Positions 55,810-64,000 of a stretch of 64,000 nt of DNA are shown piece after piece. The translations under genes were made by a program, and so were the position numbers. The first letter of the stretch is position 1, and each line of letters begins with the position of its first letter. The stretch is from Enhydrobacter sp. (GTDB lineage: Bacteria > Pseudomonadota > Alphaproteobacteria > Reyranellales > Reyranellaceae), in NCBI GenBank assembly GCA_025808875.1, contig CP075528.1, positions 1,672,473 to 1,736,472 on the forward strand, in the 5' to 3' direction. Below the pieces are notes generated by a model. It was not told where the DNA came from. It did not search any database and saw only the letters and a program-made list of their open reading frames with translations.

Positions 55810-58053
55810 ATGGCCAAGCGCACCAACAACGTCGTCTCCCTAGCCGCGGTCAAGCCGGTGCAGTTCGGGCAGGCTCTGTCCGAGCGCTACTTGGCCTATG
55901 CGCTGAGCACCATCATGGCCCGCTCGCTGCCCGACGTGCGTGACGGCCTCAAGCCCGTGCATCGCCGGCTGCTTTATGCCATGCGACAGCTCCGGCTCGA
56001 TCCCAACAGCGCCTTCAAGAAGAGCGCCCGCGTGGTGGGCGACGTCATCGGCCAGTATCACCCGCACGGCGACACCGCGATCTACGATGCGCTGGTGCGC
56101 CTGGCCCAGGATTTCTCCGTCCGTTATCCGCTGATCGAAGGGCAGGGCAACTTCGGCAACATCGACGGCGATAATCCTGCCGCCATGCGCTACACCGAAG
56201 CGCGCCTCACGGAGGTTGCCGAGGCGCTGCTGGGGGGCATCGACGAGGATGCCGTCGACTTCCGACCCAACTACGACGGGTCGACCAACGAGCCCGTCGT
56301 CCTGCCGGCGGCGTTCCCGAACCTGCTGGCCAACGGCGCGGCCGGCATCGCCGTCGGCATGGCAACCTCGATCCCGCCGCACAATGCCGGCGAGCTGTGC
56401 GACGCCCTTCTGCACCTCATCAAGACGCCGAATGCCCGCATCGAGACGCTGGTCGACTTGGTGAAGGGGCCGGACTTTCCAACCGGGGGCCTGCTGGTCG
56501 AGCCGCGCGAGTCGATCGTCGAGGCCTACAAGACGGGCCGCGGCGCCTTCCGCCTGCGCGCGCGCTGGGTCAAGGAGGAGCTGCCGCGCGGCCAGTACCG
56601 CATCATCGTCACGGAGATCCCCTACCAGGTCCAGAAGGGCAAGCTGATCGAGCGCATTGCCGAGATCATCAACACCAAGAAGCTGCCGATCCTGGAGGAC
56701 GTGCACGACGAATCGGCCGAGGATGTGCGCATCGTGCTCGAGCCGCGCACCGGGCAGGTGCCGGCGGAGCTGCTGATGGAGCAGCTCTTCAAGATGACGG
56801 ATCTCGAGATCCGCTTCCCGCTGAACCTCAATGTGCTGGACAAGGACAACACGCCGCGCGTGATGGACCTGCGTGAGGCGCTGCAGGCCTTCCTCGACCA
56901 CCGCCGCGACGTGCTGGTGCGGCGTTCGACCTTCCGCCTGGCCGAGATCGAGCGGCGGCTGGAGATCCTCGACGGCTACCTCATCGCCTATCTGAATCTC
57001 GACAAGCTGATCAAGATCATCCGCGAGGAGGATGAGCCCAAGCCGAAGATGATCAAGACCTTCAAGCTCTCCGACATGCAGGCCGAGGCGATCCTCAACA
57101 TGCGTCTGCGGGCCCTGCGCCGGCTGGAAGAGTTCGAGATCAAGGGTGAGCACAAGAAGCTCACTGCCGAACGCAAGGATCTCAAGGCGCTGCTGAAGGA
57201 CGAGAAGATGCAGTGGCAGTCAATCGCCGAGGAAGTGAAGGAGACGCAGAAGAAGTTTGGCGCCAGAACCGCGCTGGGCAAGCGCCGCACCGAGCTCGCC
57301 GACGCGCCGCTCGAGATCGAGCATACCATCGAGGATTTCGCCGAGCGCGAGCCGGTGACGATCGTGCTGTCGGACAAGGGGTGGGTTCGCGCCGCCAAGG
57401 GCCATCTCGACGAGAAGGCGGCGAGCGATCTCAAGTACAAGGAAGGCGACCAGTCGAAGTTCGTCGTCCACGCGCAGTCGACCGACAAAATCCTGGTGTT
57501 CGGCAGCAACGGTCGCTTCTACACACTGGGCTGCGACCGCCTGCCGGGCGCGCGTGGCCATGGCGAGCCGATCCGACTCATGATCGAGCTCGGCAACGAG
57601 CAGGAGATCGTGGCGCTCGCGGTCTTCAAGGGCGGACGCAGGTTCCTCGTCGCGTCGGACGCCGGCCGCGGTTTCGTGGTGCCCGAGGACGAGGTCTTGG
57701 CGCAGACCAAGAACGGCAAGCAGGTGCTGAACCTCGCCGACAAGGAGAAGGCGCAGGCCTTCGCGGTCGTCCCCGACGGCGCCGATTCGATCGCCGCCCT
57801 CAGCGAGGGCCGCAAGCTGCTGATCTTCCCCCTCGAGCAGGTGCCCGAGATGGCGAAGGGCAGGGGCGTGCTGCTGCAGAAATCCAAGGCCGACCGCCTG
57901 TCCGACGCACAGGCATTCGTGCTCGCGGACGGACTGCCGTGGGGCAATCGGGTGATTCCGGCGGTGGAGCTGAAGTTCTGGCGGGGCGAGCGGGCCCAGG
58001 CCGGTCGTATGCCGGAAAAGGGCTGGCCTCGCGCCAGGCGTTTCCGGGACTAG
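55810..58053 (+). CDS. parC: DNA topoisomerase IV subunit A
   Basis: A 747-residue type IIA topoisomerase subunit. The catalytic tyrosine is Tyr128 in AMRYTEARL; the quinolone region is [19 protein letters not shown]. The coiled-coil region (about residues 370-480) and the shorter C-terminal beta-pinwheel ([22 protein letters not shown]) distinguish it from GyrA. It decatenates daughter chromosomes. The ParE partner is not in the window. Confidence 0.95.
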   Translation: MAKRTNNVVSLAAVKPVQFGQALSERYLAYALSTIMARSLPDVRDGLKPVHRRLLYAMRQLRLDPNSAFKKSARVVGDVIGQYHPHGDTAIYDALVRLAQDFSVRYPLIEGQGNFGNIDGDNPAAMRYTEARLTEVAEALLGGIDEDAVDFRPNYDGSTNEPVVLPAAFPNLLANGAAGIAVGMATSIPPHNAGELCDALLHLIKTPNARIETLVDLVKGPDFPTGGLLVEPRESIVEAYKTGRGAFRLRARWVKEELPRGQYRIIVTEIPYQVQKGKLIERIAEIINTKKLPILEDVHDESAEDVRIVLEPRTGQVPAELLMEQLFKMTDLEIRFPLNLNVLDKDNTPRVMDLREALQAFLDHRRDVLVRRSTFRLAEIERRLEILDGYLIAYLNLDKLIKIIREEDEPKPKMIKTFKLSDMQAEAILNMRLRALRRLEEFEIKGEHKKLTAERKDLKALLKDEKMQWQSIAEEVKETQKKFGARTALGKRRTELADAPLEIEHTIEDFAEREPVTIVLSDKGWVRAAKGHLDEKAASDLKYKEGDQSKFVVHAQSTDKILVFGSNGRFYTLGCDRLPGARGHGEPIRLMIELGNEQEIVALAVFKGGRRFLVASDAGRGFVVPEDEVLAQTKNGKQVLNLADKEKAQAFAVVPDGADSIAALSEGRKLLIFPLEQVPEMAKGRGVLLQKSKADRLSDAQAFVLADGLPWGNRVIPAVELKFWRGERAQAGRMPEKGWPRARRFRD

Positions 58054-58056
58054 GCG

Positions 58057-58863
58057 ATGGATCTCCCCCTGATCCTGAAGGCCGCGCTGATCGGCGTCAT
58101 CGAGGGCCTGACAGAGTTCCTGCCGGTCTCGTCGACCGGGCACATCATCCTGGCGGCCGAGGTGCTGCAGTTCGAAGGGCCGCCCGGCAAGGTCTTCGAG
58201 ATCGTCATCCAGCTTGGCGCCATACTCGCCATCTGCTTCCTCTACAGGGTCAAGATCTGGCAGACGTCGATGGGCGTCGTCGCTCGCGACCGTCGGGCGA
58301 TGCGCTTCGCCGGAGCGGTTCTGCTGGCCTTCCTGCCGGCCGCCATCGTCGGCGTCTTCGCCCACAAGTACATCAAGACCGTGCTGTTCAGTCCGCTCGT
58401 CGTCGCCGTCTCGCTGATCGTGGGTGGTGTCATCATCCTGATCGTCGAGCGCTACGCCCAGCGCCCGCGCATGAAGTCGGTCGACGAGATCGATTTCAAG
58501 ACCGCGACCTTCATCGGTATCTGTCAATGCCTCGCCATGATTCCCGGCGTGTCGCGGTCCGGCGCCACCATCATGGCCGCGCGGGCCTTTCGCGTGGATC
58601 GTGCGGCGGCCGCGGAATTCTCGTTCTTCCTCGCCATCCCCACCATGCTGGGAGCAACCGTCTACGACCTCTACAAGAACTGGTCGACGCTGGACTGGAG
58701 TGGCGGGGTCGTCATCGCGATCGGCTTCGTGACGGCGTTCCTGTCGTCGGCGTTGGTCGTTGGCGCGTTCGTGCGTTTCATCAGCCGGCATGGCTTCGCC
58801 GTCTTCGCCTGGTATCGGATCGCGCTGGGAGCCATCGCGCTGACGCTGCTTCTCAGCCGCTGA
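58057..58863 (+). CDS. uppP: Undecaprenyl-diphosphate phosphatase
   Basis: A 268-residue membrane enzyme (BacA type) that recycles undecaprenyl pyrophosphate for cell wall synthesis. The two motifs EGLTEFLPVSSTGH and PGVSRSGATI are intact and about eight hydrophobic helices can be traced. The start follows the parC stop by three bases. It can confer bacitracin resistance when overproduced. Confidence 0.96.
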   Translation: MDLPLILKAALIGVIEGLTEFLPVSSTGHIILAAEVLQFEGPPGKVFEIVIQLGAILAICFLYRVKIWQTSMGVVARDRRAMRFAGAVLLAFLPAAIVGVFAHKYIKTVLFSPLVVAVSLIVGGVIILIVERYAQRPRMKSVDEIDFKTATFIGICQCLAMIPGVSRSGATIMAARAFRVDRAAAAEFSFFLAIPTMLGATVYDLYKNWSTLDWSGGVVIAIGFVTAFLSSALVVGAFVRFISRHGFAVFAWYRIALGAIALTLLLSR

Positions 58864-58982
58864 AATGGCGTGTCGCCGGCTTTTCGCTCGCCTTTCCAGA
58901 CTCGAGGCGGCATGGCATAAGGCGCGCCGTCTTGACGAGGGAGCCTGCTTCCCGGGCGAAAATCATCGAGGGAGGACCGCAG

Positions 58983-60092
58983 ATGCGACGTCGTAAGTTC
59001 CTGAGGTCGGCCGGCATCGGCGGTGCCGCCGTCGCCACCGCGGTCACCACCCTGGGCGCGCCAGCGATCGCGCAGTCGATGCCGGAGATCAAGTGGCGCC
59101 TCGCGTCGAGCTTTCCCAAGTCGCTTGACACGGTGTTCGGCGCCGGCGAGTTCTTTGCCAAGCGTGTCGCGACGATCACCGACGACAAGTTCCAGATCGG
59201 CGTCTTCGCCGCCGGAGAACTGGTGCCCGGCCTGGAGGTGCTTGACGCCGTGCAGAACGAGACGGTCGAGTGCGGCCACACCGCGTCCTACTACTATGTC
59301 GACAAAGATCCGACCTTCGCCTTCGACACCGCCATGCCGTTCGGCCTCAACACCCGCCAGCACAACGCCTGGGTATATTTCGGCGGCGGGTTGGAGGCGA
59401 TGCGCGAGTTCTACAAGGACTACAATGTCACCTCGTTCCTGGTGAGCCACACCGGTGCACAGATGGGTGGCTGGTGGCGCAAGGAGATCAAGGCGCCGGA
59501 GGATCTCAAGGGCGTGAAGATGCGCATCGGCGGCCTTGCCGGCCAGGCGCTGGCCAAACTCGGCGTCGCGCCGCAGCAGATCGCGGGCGGCGACATCCAT
59601 GAGGCGTTCGAGAAGGGCACAATCGATGCGGCCGAATGGGTCGGCCCCTATGACGACCGGAAACTCGCCCTGAACAAGGTCGCTCCGTTCTACTACTACC
59701 CCGGCTGGTGGGAGGGCGCCGCGGCCCTGTCGCTCTATGTCGGGTCGAAGGCCTTCGCGGCACTGCCGGCGATGTACAAGGAGGCGATTGCCGCTGCCGC
59801 GGGCGACACGGTCTCCTGGTCGGTCGCCAAGTACGACGCGCAGAACCCGCGCGCGCTTCGGGAACTGGTCGGGGCGGGCACGAAGTTCCTGCCCTTCCCG
59901 CAGTCGGTGCTGGAAGCCTGCTACGGCGCGGCGAACGATCTCTACGCCGAGACCGTCGTCAAGAACGCCAGGTTCAGGAAGATCTACGAGTCGTGGCGCC
60001 AGTTCCGCAACGAGCAGGTGCTGTGGTTCCGCGTGGCCGAGAGTACGTTCGACAACTTCATGGCGCGTCAGTCGGCGGCCAACCGACTCTGA
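58983..60092 (+). CDS. TRAP transporter substrate-binding protein, DctP family
   Basis: A 369-residue periplasmic binding protein. The N-terminus MRRRKFLRSAG...APAIAQ is a twin-arginine signal. The mature part shows the DctP-type pattern, including IKWRLASSFPKSLDTVFGAGEFFAKRV, LKGVKMRIGGLAGQALAKLGVAPQQIAGGDIHEAFEKGTIDAAEWVGPYDDRKL; the region resembles the 2-oxo acid or lactate binding subgroup. The membrane subunits DctQ and DctM are absent on both sides, so it is an orphan here. Confidence 0.92.
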   Translation: MRRRKFLRSAGIGGAAVATAVTTLGAPAIAQSMPEIKWRLASSFPKSLDTVFGAGEFFAKRVATITDDKFQIGVFAAGELVPGLEVLDAVQNETVECGHTASYYYVDKDPTFAFDTAMPFGLNTRQHNAWVYFGGGLEAMREFYKDYNVTSFLVSHTGAQMGGWWRKEIKAPEDLKGVKMRIGGLAGQALAKLGVAPQQIAGGDIHEAFEKGTIDAAEWVGPYDDRKLALNKVAPFYYYPGWWEGAAALSLYVGSKAFAALPAMYKEAIAAAAGDTVSWSVAKYDAQNPRALRELVGAGTKFLPFPQSVLEACYGAANDLYAETVVKNARFRKIYESWRQFRNEQVLWFRVAESTFDNFMARQSAANRL

Positions 60093-60102
60093 GGTCTCGG
60101 CG

Positions 60103-60837
60103 TCAGTCGGCGGGCAGTTCCGTCCAGCCTTCCGGTCCGAAGAACTCCAGGGGGCGGAAGGCGCGTTTGTAGGCCATCTTGCTCGAATCGGCGATCCAGT
60201 AGCCGAGATAGACGTAGGGCAGGCCGCGCTTGGCCGCCGCATCGGCCAGCCACAGGATCATGTAGGTGCCGAGGCCGCGCCTGGGATCGGTTGGATCGAA
60301 GAACGAGTAGACCGCCGAGACGCCACTCGAGAGCCAGTCGACGAGGCAGGCGCCGACCAGCCGGCCGTCGGCCGAATCGTCGCGAAACTCGACGATCGCC
60401 GTATCGACGGGGCTCTCCTCGACCATGGCGCGATAGTCGTCGAAATCCATGTCGGCCATGTCGCCATCGTGATGGCGCGCCAGGACATAGCGCGAGAACA
60501 GGGCATACTGCTCGCCGCTCGCCAGCGGCTGCGTCTCGACGGCATGGACATGCTCGTTGCGGCGCTGGATCCGGCGTTGCATGCGGCTCGGGTCGAAGTC
60601 ACGCACCCGGATGCGCACCGGCACGCAGGCGCGGCAGCTCTCGCAAAGCGGCTTGTAGACGAAATGGTGCGACCGCCTGAAGCCCGCGTCCGTCAGCGTG
60701 TCGTGCTGCGAGATCGCATCCGGCCCGCTCAGCTCGGTGACGAGCTTGGTCTCCAGCCGATGCGGCAGGTACGGGCAGCGCATCGCCGGCGTGGTGCGGA
60801 AGAACCGCAGGGTCTGGATGTTCTGGCGGATGAACAT
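60103..60837 (-). CDS. bpt: Aspartate/glutamate leucyltransferase (N-end rule)
   Basis: A 244-residue aminoacyl-tRNA protein transferase of the Ate1/Bpt family. The N-terminal CPYLPHRLETKLVTEL, the FRRSHHFVYKPLCESCRACVPVRIRV block with cysteines, and YSFFDPTDPRRGLGTYMILW, YLGYWIADSSKMAYKRAFRPLE are typical. It adds leucine to proteins that start with Asp or Glu, marking them for ClpS/ClpAP. It stands alone, converging with the TRAP protein gene. Confidence 0.94.
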   Translation of the reverse strand: MFIRQNIQTLRFFRTTPAMRCPYLPHRLETKLVTELSGPDAISQHDTLTDAGFRRSHHFVYKPLCESCRACVPVRIRVRDFDPSRMQRRIQRRNEHVHAVETQPLASGEQYALFSRYVLARHHDGDMADMDFDDYRAMVEESPVDTAIVEFRDDSADGRLVGACLVDWLSSGVSAVYSFFDPTDPRRGLGTYMILWLADAAAKRGLPYVYLGYWIADSSKMAYKRAFRPLEFFGPEGWTELPAD

Positions 60838-60959
60838 GTCGGTTTCCGCGCGAGTTTAGCGCACGGCCCGACGAAGGAAAGCAGCCGATGCGGCAACACG
60901 GAACGCGGCCGACAAGGGCCGTCAAGTCCATAGTGGCGAACCCGCCGTCCGATCTGCCG

Positions 60960-61310
60960 CTAGGCGGCCACGTCGATCTCCGCCATACCGCCGTGCAACT
61001 CGCAGGGTGGCGTGGCCGCCGCCCAGTCATCGTCGTTCAGCCGCAGGTCGTGCAGGCGGTCGACCACGAAGAACGTCCAGGCGCCTTGCGACGGAAGCCC
61101 GCCGGGCCTGCCGCCGCCGTACTGGTATGCCAGCAGCGCCGGCTGGCCGGCCCGGTCCCTGCCGAGCAGGCGCGGGCAGAAGTCGCGTACATAGTCGTCG
61201 TAGACGGCCGTCATCGGACGACGTTCGACGATGGCCCGGCGCAGCACCGCGTAGGCGCCGGGCGGCGCGATCGCAAATCGCCTGGCGGCGGGAAAGTCGG
61301 TGGTCGTCAT
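60960..61310 (-). CDS. WYL-like protein of unknown function
   Basis: A 116-residue protein with no signal peptide. The run of LRRAIVERRPMTAVYDDYVRDFCPRLLGRDRAGQPALLAYQYGG and a strand ending in FFVVDRLHDLRL recalls the WYL fold found in regulators, which binds nucleotides or small ligands, but no DNA-binding part is present. Proteins of this shape are frequent in alphaproteobacteria. Function unknown. The gap of 122 bases to bpt holds nothing recognisable. Confidence 0.6.
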   Translation of the reverse strand: MTTTDFPAARRFAIAPPGAYAVLRRAIVERRPMTAVYDDYVRDFCPRLLGRDRAGQPALLAYQYGGGRPGGLPSQGAWTFFVVDRLHDLRLNDDDWAAATPPCELHGGMAEIDVAA

Positions 61311-61392
61311 GGGCGTCCTCGACGGTCGTTGTCGTCCGAGCATGGTGCGGGGCGCGGCGCCGGGAAACACCGCAGCGCGACTTGCCCTGTGA

Positions 61393-61512
61393 CTATCCTG
61401 TGGCCGGTCGGGCGCTGCGATGCAGGGTCGGCCGGGCAATCGCGAGCACCTTGTCGATGCGCCGGCCATCGACATCGACGATCTCCACCTCGGGCGGTTC
61501 CAGGACGGGAGT
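61393..61512 (-). pseudogene. Possible remnant of a HlyC/CorC-like C-terminus
   Basis: Reading the minus strand, after the TAG of the DUF4126 gene the same frame stays open as TPVLEPPEVEIVDVDGRRID followed by KVLAIARPTLHRSARPATG and a stop at 61393-61395. The EIVDVDGRRIDKVL piece resembles the end of the transporter-associated domain of CBS/HlyC-like hemolysin family proteins (pattern EVVDMDGRRIDKVLV). The rest of such a gene is missing. Either a decayed 3' end or a chance match. Confidence 0.35.
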
Positions 61513-62115
61513 CTACAGGCCGCGACGCCGCGCAAAACGGCGAAACGGCGTGGCCGCCAGCCGCCACAGGCGCGGCAACAGCCAGACCAGCAGGGCCACG
61601 AAGAGCGCGAGCAGGACGAGGAAGACGACCGGATGGGTGATCGCTAGGAGGAGGCCGCCGATCACGACGGCATCCTCGGTCAGAGAGGCGAGCACGTTGG
61701 TGAAGGGCTCGGGCGAAGTGTTGATCAGCGCCCGCGTGCCGGTCTTGGCGATGTGGCTGCCGGCGGCGAGCGTACCGCCCAGCAGGCCCGCGACCACGGC
61801 GATCTCCGGGCCGAGCTGGTCGGCGGCACCGAACGCGAGCAGGGCGCCGGCCGGCACACGCACGAAGGTATGCAGGGCGTCGTTGATGCTGTCGACGAAG
61901 GGTATCTTGTCGGCCAGGAAGTTGAGGGCGAAGAGAACCGCCGCGGCGCCCATCACCCAGGGCGAGGCGAGCAGCTGCAGGTCGGTGGGCAATTCGGCGA
62001 CGACGCCGAAGCGCTGCGCGGCGCCCAGGACCAGCACGGCGGCATAGACGTTGTAGCCGCTCGCCCAGCCCGCGCCGAGGGCCACGGCGACGGCGGCGAG
62101 GATCTCGCCGCTCAC
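61513..62115 (-). CDS. DUF4126 family membrane protein
   Basis: A 200-residue protein with about five hydrophobic stretches (for example AAVAVALGAGWASGYNVYAAVLVLG, SPWVMGAAAVLFALNFLADKIPFVDSINDALHTF, and a C-terminal AITHPVVFLVLLALFVALLVWLLPRLW). The segment DKIPFVDSINDALHTFVRVPAGALLAF is the recognisable signature of the family. Function is not established. It ends in a basic tail and is one base downstream of recR in the same direction, so it may be part of the dnaX-ybaB-recR transcript. Confidence 0.82.
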   Translation of the reverse strand: MSGEILAAVAVALGAGWASGYNVYAAVLVLGAAQRFGVVAELPTDLQLLASPWVMGAAAVLFALNFLADKIPFVDSINDALHTFVRVPAGALLAFGAADQLGPEIAVVAGLLGGTLAAGSHIAKTGTRALINTSPEPFTNVLASLTEDAVVIGGLLLAITHPVVFLVLLALFVALLVWLLPRLWRLAATPFRRFARRRGL

Positions 62116-62116
62116 G

Positions 62117-62710
62117 TCACAGGCTGCGGCGCGCCTTGAGCGCCGTCGCCAGCGTGCCGTCGTCGAGCCAGTCGAGCTCGCCGCCGACCGGCACGCCGTG
62201 CGCCAGCCGTGTCAACGGCACCTCGGTCTCGGCCAGCCGCTCGGCGAGATAGTGCGCCGTCGTCTGGCCGTCCACCGTGGCGTTGGTCGCGACGATGACC
62301 TCGCGCACGCCGCCGTCCTTCACCCGTCGCACCAGGCCCGCGATGTTGAGCTCGTCGGGGCCGATGCCGTCGAGCGCCGACAGGGAGCCGCCCAGCACGT
62401 GGTAGCGGCCGGCGAATATCCTGCCGCGCTCCATCGCCCACAGGTCGCCGACATCCTCGACGACGCAGAGCAACCCCGCGTCGCGCTTGGGATCGGCGCA
62501 GATCGAGCAGGGATCGACGGTATCGAGGTTGCCGCAGGTCGAGCAGGCGCGAATCGCGCCCGCGGCGTCGGCCAGCGCCGCGCTCAGGGGTTGCATCAGC
62601 GTCTCGCGCTTCTTCAGGAGATGCAGCACCGCCCGGCGCGCCGAGCGCGGCCCCAGCCCGGGCAGGCGCCCCAGCAGCTGGATGAGGCGTTCGATCTCCG
62701 GACCGATCAT
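62117..62710 (-). CDS. recR: Recombination protein RecR
   Basis: A 197-residue RecR. A helix-hairpin-helix near the N-terminus ([21 protein letters not shown]), a four-cysteine zinc finger ([18 protein letters not shown]) and a Toprim domain ([39 protein letters not shown]) are all present. It works with RecO (55043) in gap repair. It lies six bases downstream of ybaB in the standard dnaX-ybaB-recR operon. Confidence 0.96.
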   Translation of the reverse strand: MIGPEIERLIQLLGRLPGLGPRSARRAVLHLLKKRETLMQPLSAALADAAGAIRACSTCGNLDTVDPCSICADPKRDAGLLCVVEDVGDLWAMERGRIFAGRYHVLGGSLSALDGIGPDELNIAGLVRRVKDGGVREVIVATNATVDGQTTAHYLAERLAETEVPLTRLAHGVPVGGELDWLDDGTLATALKARRSL

Positions 62711-62716
62711 CGGAGA

Positions 62717-63046
62717 CTACAGCTTGAAGCCCGGAGGCAGCGGCAGACCGCCGGTGAGGGCGCGCATCTGCTCCTGCACCGTCTGCTCGACCTTGGCGCG
62801 CGCGTCGTTGGCGGCGGCGACGATCAGGTCCTCGACGATGCCCTTGTCCTCCGGCTTGAACAGCGACGCATCGATCTCCACGCGCCGCGTCTCGTTCCTG
62901 CCGTTGACCGTGACCTTCACCATGCCGGCGCCCGATGCGCCGACGATCTCCAGGCGCTCGAGCTGGGCCTGCAGCTCCTGCACCTTCTGCTGCATCTGCT
63001 GGGCCTGCTGCATCAGGCCGCCGAGATCCTTCAACTTGTCGAACAT
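62717..63046 (-). CDS. YbaB/EbfC family nucleoid-associated protein
   Basis: A 109-residue DNA-binding protein. The N-terminal helix MFDKLKDLGGLMQQAQQMQQKVQELQAQLE and the strand EIVGASGAGMVKVTVNGRNETRRVEIDASLF are the family hallmarks. Its ATG and the dnaX stop overlap as TGATG, so translation is coupled. It binds DNA non-specifically or with weak sequence preference. Confidence 0.93.
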   Translation of the reverse strand: MFDKLKDLGGLMQQAQQMQQKVQELQAQLERLEIVGASGAGMVKVTVNGRNETRRVEIDASLFKPEDKGIVEDLIVAAANDARAKVEQTVQEQMRALTGGLPLPPGFKL

Positions 63047-64000
63047 CAGGTGTCGCTTTCGGGAATGTCGTCGTCTGCGGGATAGTCTTCGGCCGGCGGC
63101 GGTTCTTCTTCGAGCGCGCCGGGCAGGACGAGGCCCGCCACCAGCGAGCTTTCCTCGCCCTTGCGGCGGACCGCGTCGAGCTTGGCGCCGGGAAACGTCT
63201 TCAGGATGGCCTGCACCACTGGATTGGCTTCGGCCCTGGAGCGCAGGTCGTCGGCCCTGGCCGCCTTCTGCTGCGCGAGCGTCGGCTGGCCCTCGGCGTT
63301 CGACACCGAGGCGATCCATCGCCGCCCCGTCCATTGACCGAGCAGATCGCTGAGCTTTGCCGCGAGATCGGCGGGCGCCCTGGGCCCGGGACGAAACTCG
63401 ATCAGGCCCGGCTCGCACCGCACTTCGTGCACGTGATGCATGAGGTTGTGGACGATCGTGGCCTGGCGCTTCTCTTCGAACAGCGCCACGACCTCGGTGA
63501 AGCTGCGCGGATTGGGCGGTGCCTGCGGCGTCGGCTGCGGCGCGACGGCGGGCGCGAGGCGGGCAGCGGCACCGCCGCCGCCGCCCGGCGCTCGCGGCGC
63601 CGATCCCGTCGGCGCCGTGCCGCCGACGCCGTTCTGCAGGGCCTTGAGCGCGTCGGCCGGCGACGGCAGGTCGGTGGCGTAGCACAATCGGATCAGCGCC
63701 ATCTCCGCCGCGCGGATCGGCGAAGGCGCCCTCAATGTCTCCTCGAGGCCCCTGAACAGCAGGGTCCAGGCGCGGGTCAGCGCGCCCATCGAGAGCTTCT
63801 CGGCCATGGCGAGGCCTTGCGCGCGCTCGCTGTCGGCGGAAGCGGCTGCCGCCTCGGGCGCGACCTTGAGCCGGGTCACCCAATGGGTGAGCTCGAGCAC
63901 GTCCTGCAGCACGACCGCCGGATCGGCGCCCGAATCGTACATCTCGCCCAGCGCCGTCACGACCGCCGGCGCATCGCCGCGCATGGTCTTCTCGAACAGA
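63046..64000 (-). CDS. dnaX: DNA polymerase III gamma/tau subunit, C-terminal part
   Basis: The last 317 residues of DnaX; the ATPase domain lies beyond the window edge. Visible are the end of domain III (LFEKTMRGDAPAVVTALGEMYDSGADPAVVLQDVLELTHWVTRLK), the collar helices, a Pro/Ala-rich linker (about 63520-63620) and the tau C-terminal domain (FEEKRQATIVHNLMHHVHEVRCEPGLIEFRPG). It ties the polymerase and helicase together. Its stop overlaps the ybaB start. Confidence 0.92.
   Translation of the reverse strand, partial: LFEKTMRGDAPAVVTALGEMYDSGADPAVVLQDVLELTHWVTRLKVAPEAAAASADSERAQGLAMAEKLSMGALTRAWTLLFRGLEETLRAPSPIRAAEMALIRLCYATDLPSPADALKALQNGVGGTAPTGSAPRAPGGGGGAAARLAPAVAPQPTPQAPPNPRSFTEVVALFEEKRQATIVHNLMHHVHEVRCEPGLIEFRPGPRAPADLAAKLSDLLGQWTGRRWIASVSNAEGQPTLAQQKAARADDLRSRAEANPVVQAILKTFPGAKLDAVRRKGEESSLVAGLVLPGALEEEPPPAEDYPADDDIPESDT

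Overview
The window is 64 kb of a GC-rich, densely packed chromosome. Gene order and content point to an alphaproteobacterium: tlpA<>argH-lysA-DUF4175-hpt, an ATP12-type ATP synthase chaperone, a twin-TM protein beside a PduO-type adenosyltransferase, one bifunctional RelA/SpoT protein next to rpoZ, acpS-lepB-rnc-era, a Bpt-type leucyltransferase, and a B12-dependent ribonucleotide reductase. A Reyranella- or Rhodospirillales-like lineage would fit, but that is inference. No prophage, insertion sequence, CRISPR array or plasmid gene is visible; almost everything is ordinary chromosomal backbone.

Layout. 0.1-3.8 kb: glyoxalase-fold protein, a nucleotidyltransferase remnant, and a TauD dioxygenase / HAD hydrolase / amine oxidase run of unknown substrate. 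3.8-9.6 kb: cobalamin adenosyltransferase, electron-transfer flavoprotein (etfBA), 3-hydroxybutyryl-CoA dehydrogenase, a secreted orphan behind a 14-G tract, and a Baeyer-Villiger-type monooxygenase. 9.6-24.3 kb: thioredoxin-fold protein, argH, lysA, DUF4175 protein, hpt, acyltransferase, nrdJ, HtrA protease, rarA, a hydrolase and a pseudouridine synthase. 24.3-32.8 kb: AsmA-like protein, ATP12, a phosphonopyruvate hydrolase-like enzyme, propionyl-CoA carboxylase (pccB, a 2TM protein, pccA), acylphosphatase and lipB. 32.9-36.7 kb: tRNA-Leu(GAG) with terminator, maeB and mgtE. 36.7-41.8 kb: LysR regulator/enoyl-CoA hydratase pair, isovaleryl-CoA dehydrogenase, TetR regulator and acyl-CoA synthetase. 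41.8-45.4 kb: a repeat-rich gap, a phage-endolysin-like hydrolase, a sulfite-oxidase-like protein with glutathione peroxidase, uracil-DNA glycosylase and a NYN nuclease. 45.6-58.9 kb: folK, rpoZ, rsh, pdxJ, acpS, lepB, rnc, era, (hydrolase, phoD), recO, parC, uppP. 59-64 kb: a TRAP binding protein, bpt, two poorly known proteins, recR, ybaB and the 3' part of dnaX.

How the genes fit together. ETF takes electrons from isovaleryl-CoA and other acyl-CoA dehydrogenases. With the hydratase, 3-hydroxyacyl-CoA dehydrogenase, acyl-CoA synthetase and propionyl-CoA carboxylase, this makes a strong acyl-CoA oxidation theme. Propionyl-CoA carboxylase feeds methylmalonyl-CoA, whose mutase (outside the window) needs adenosylcobalamin; nrdJ needs it too, and the adenosyltransferase at 3977 makes it.

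I did not find a clear new multi-gene system. The best candidates for a second look are a 33-bp palindrome that carries the promoter and ends one base before the TetR start codon, a phosphonopyruvate hydrolase-like enzyme outside any phosphonate locus, the G14 tract ahead of a secreted orphan, the repeat-rich gap at 41.83-42.12 kb, and two gene remnants.
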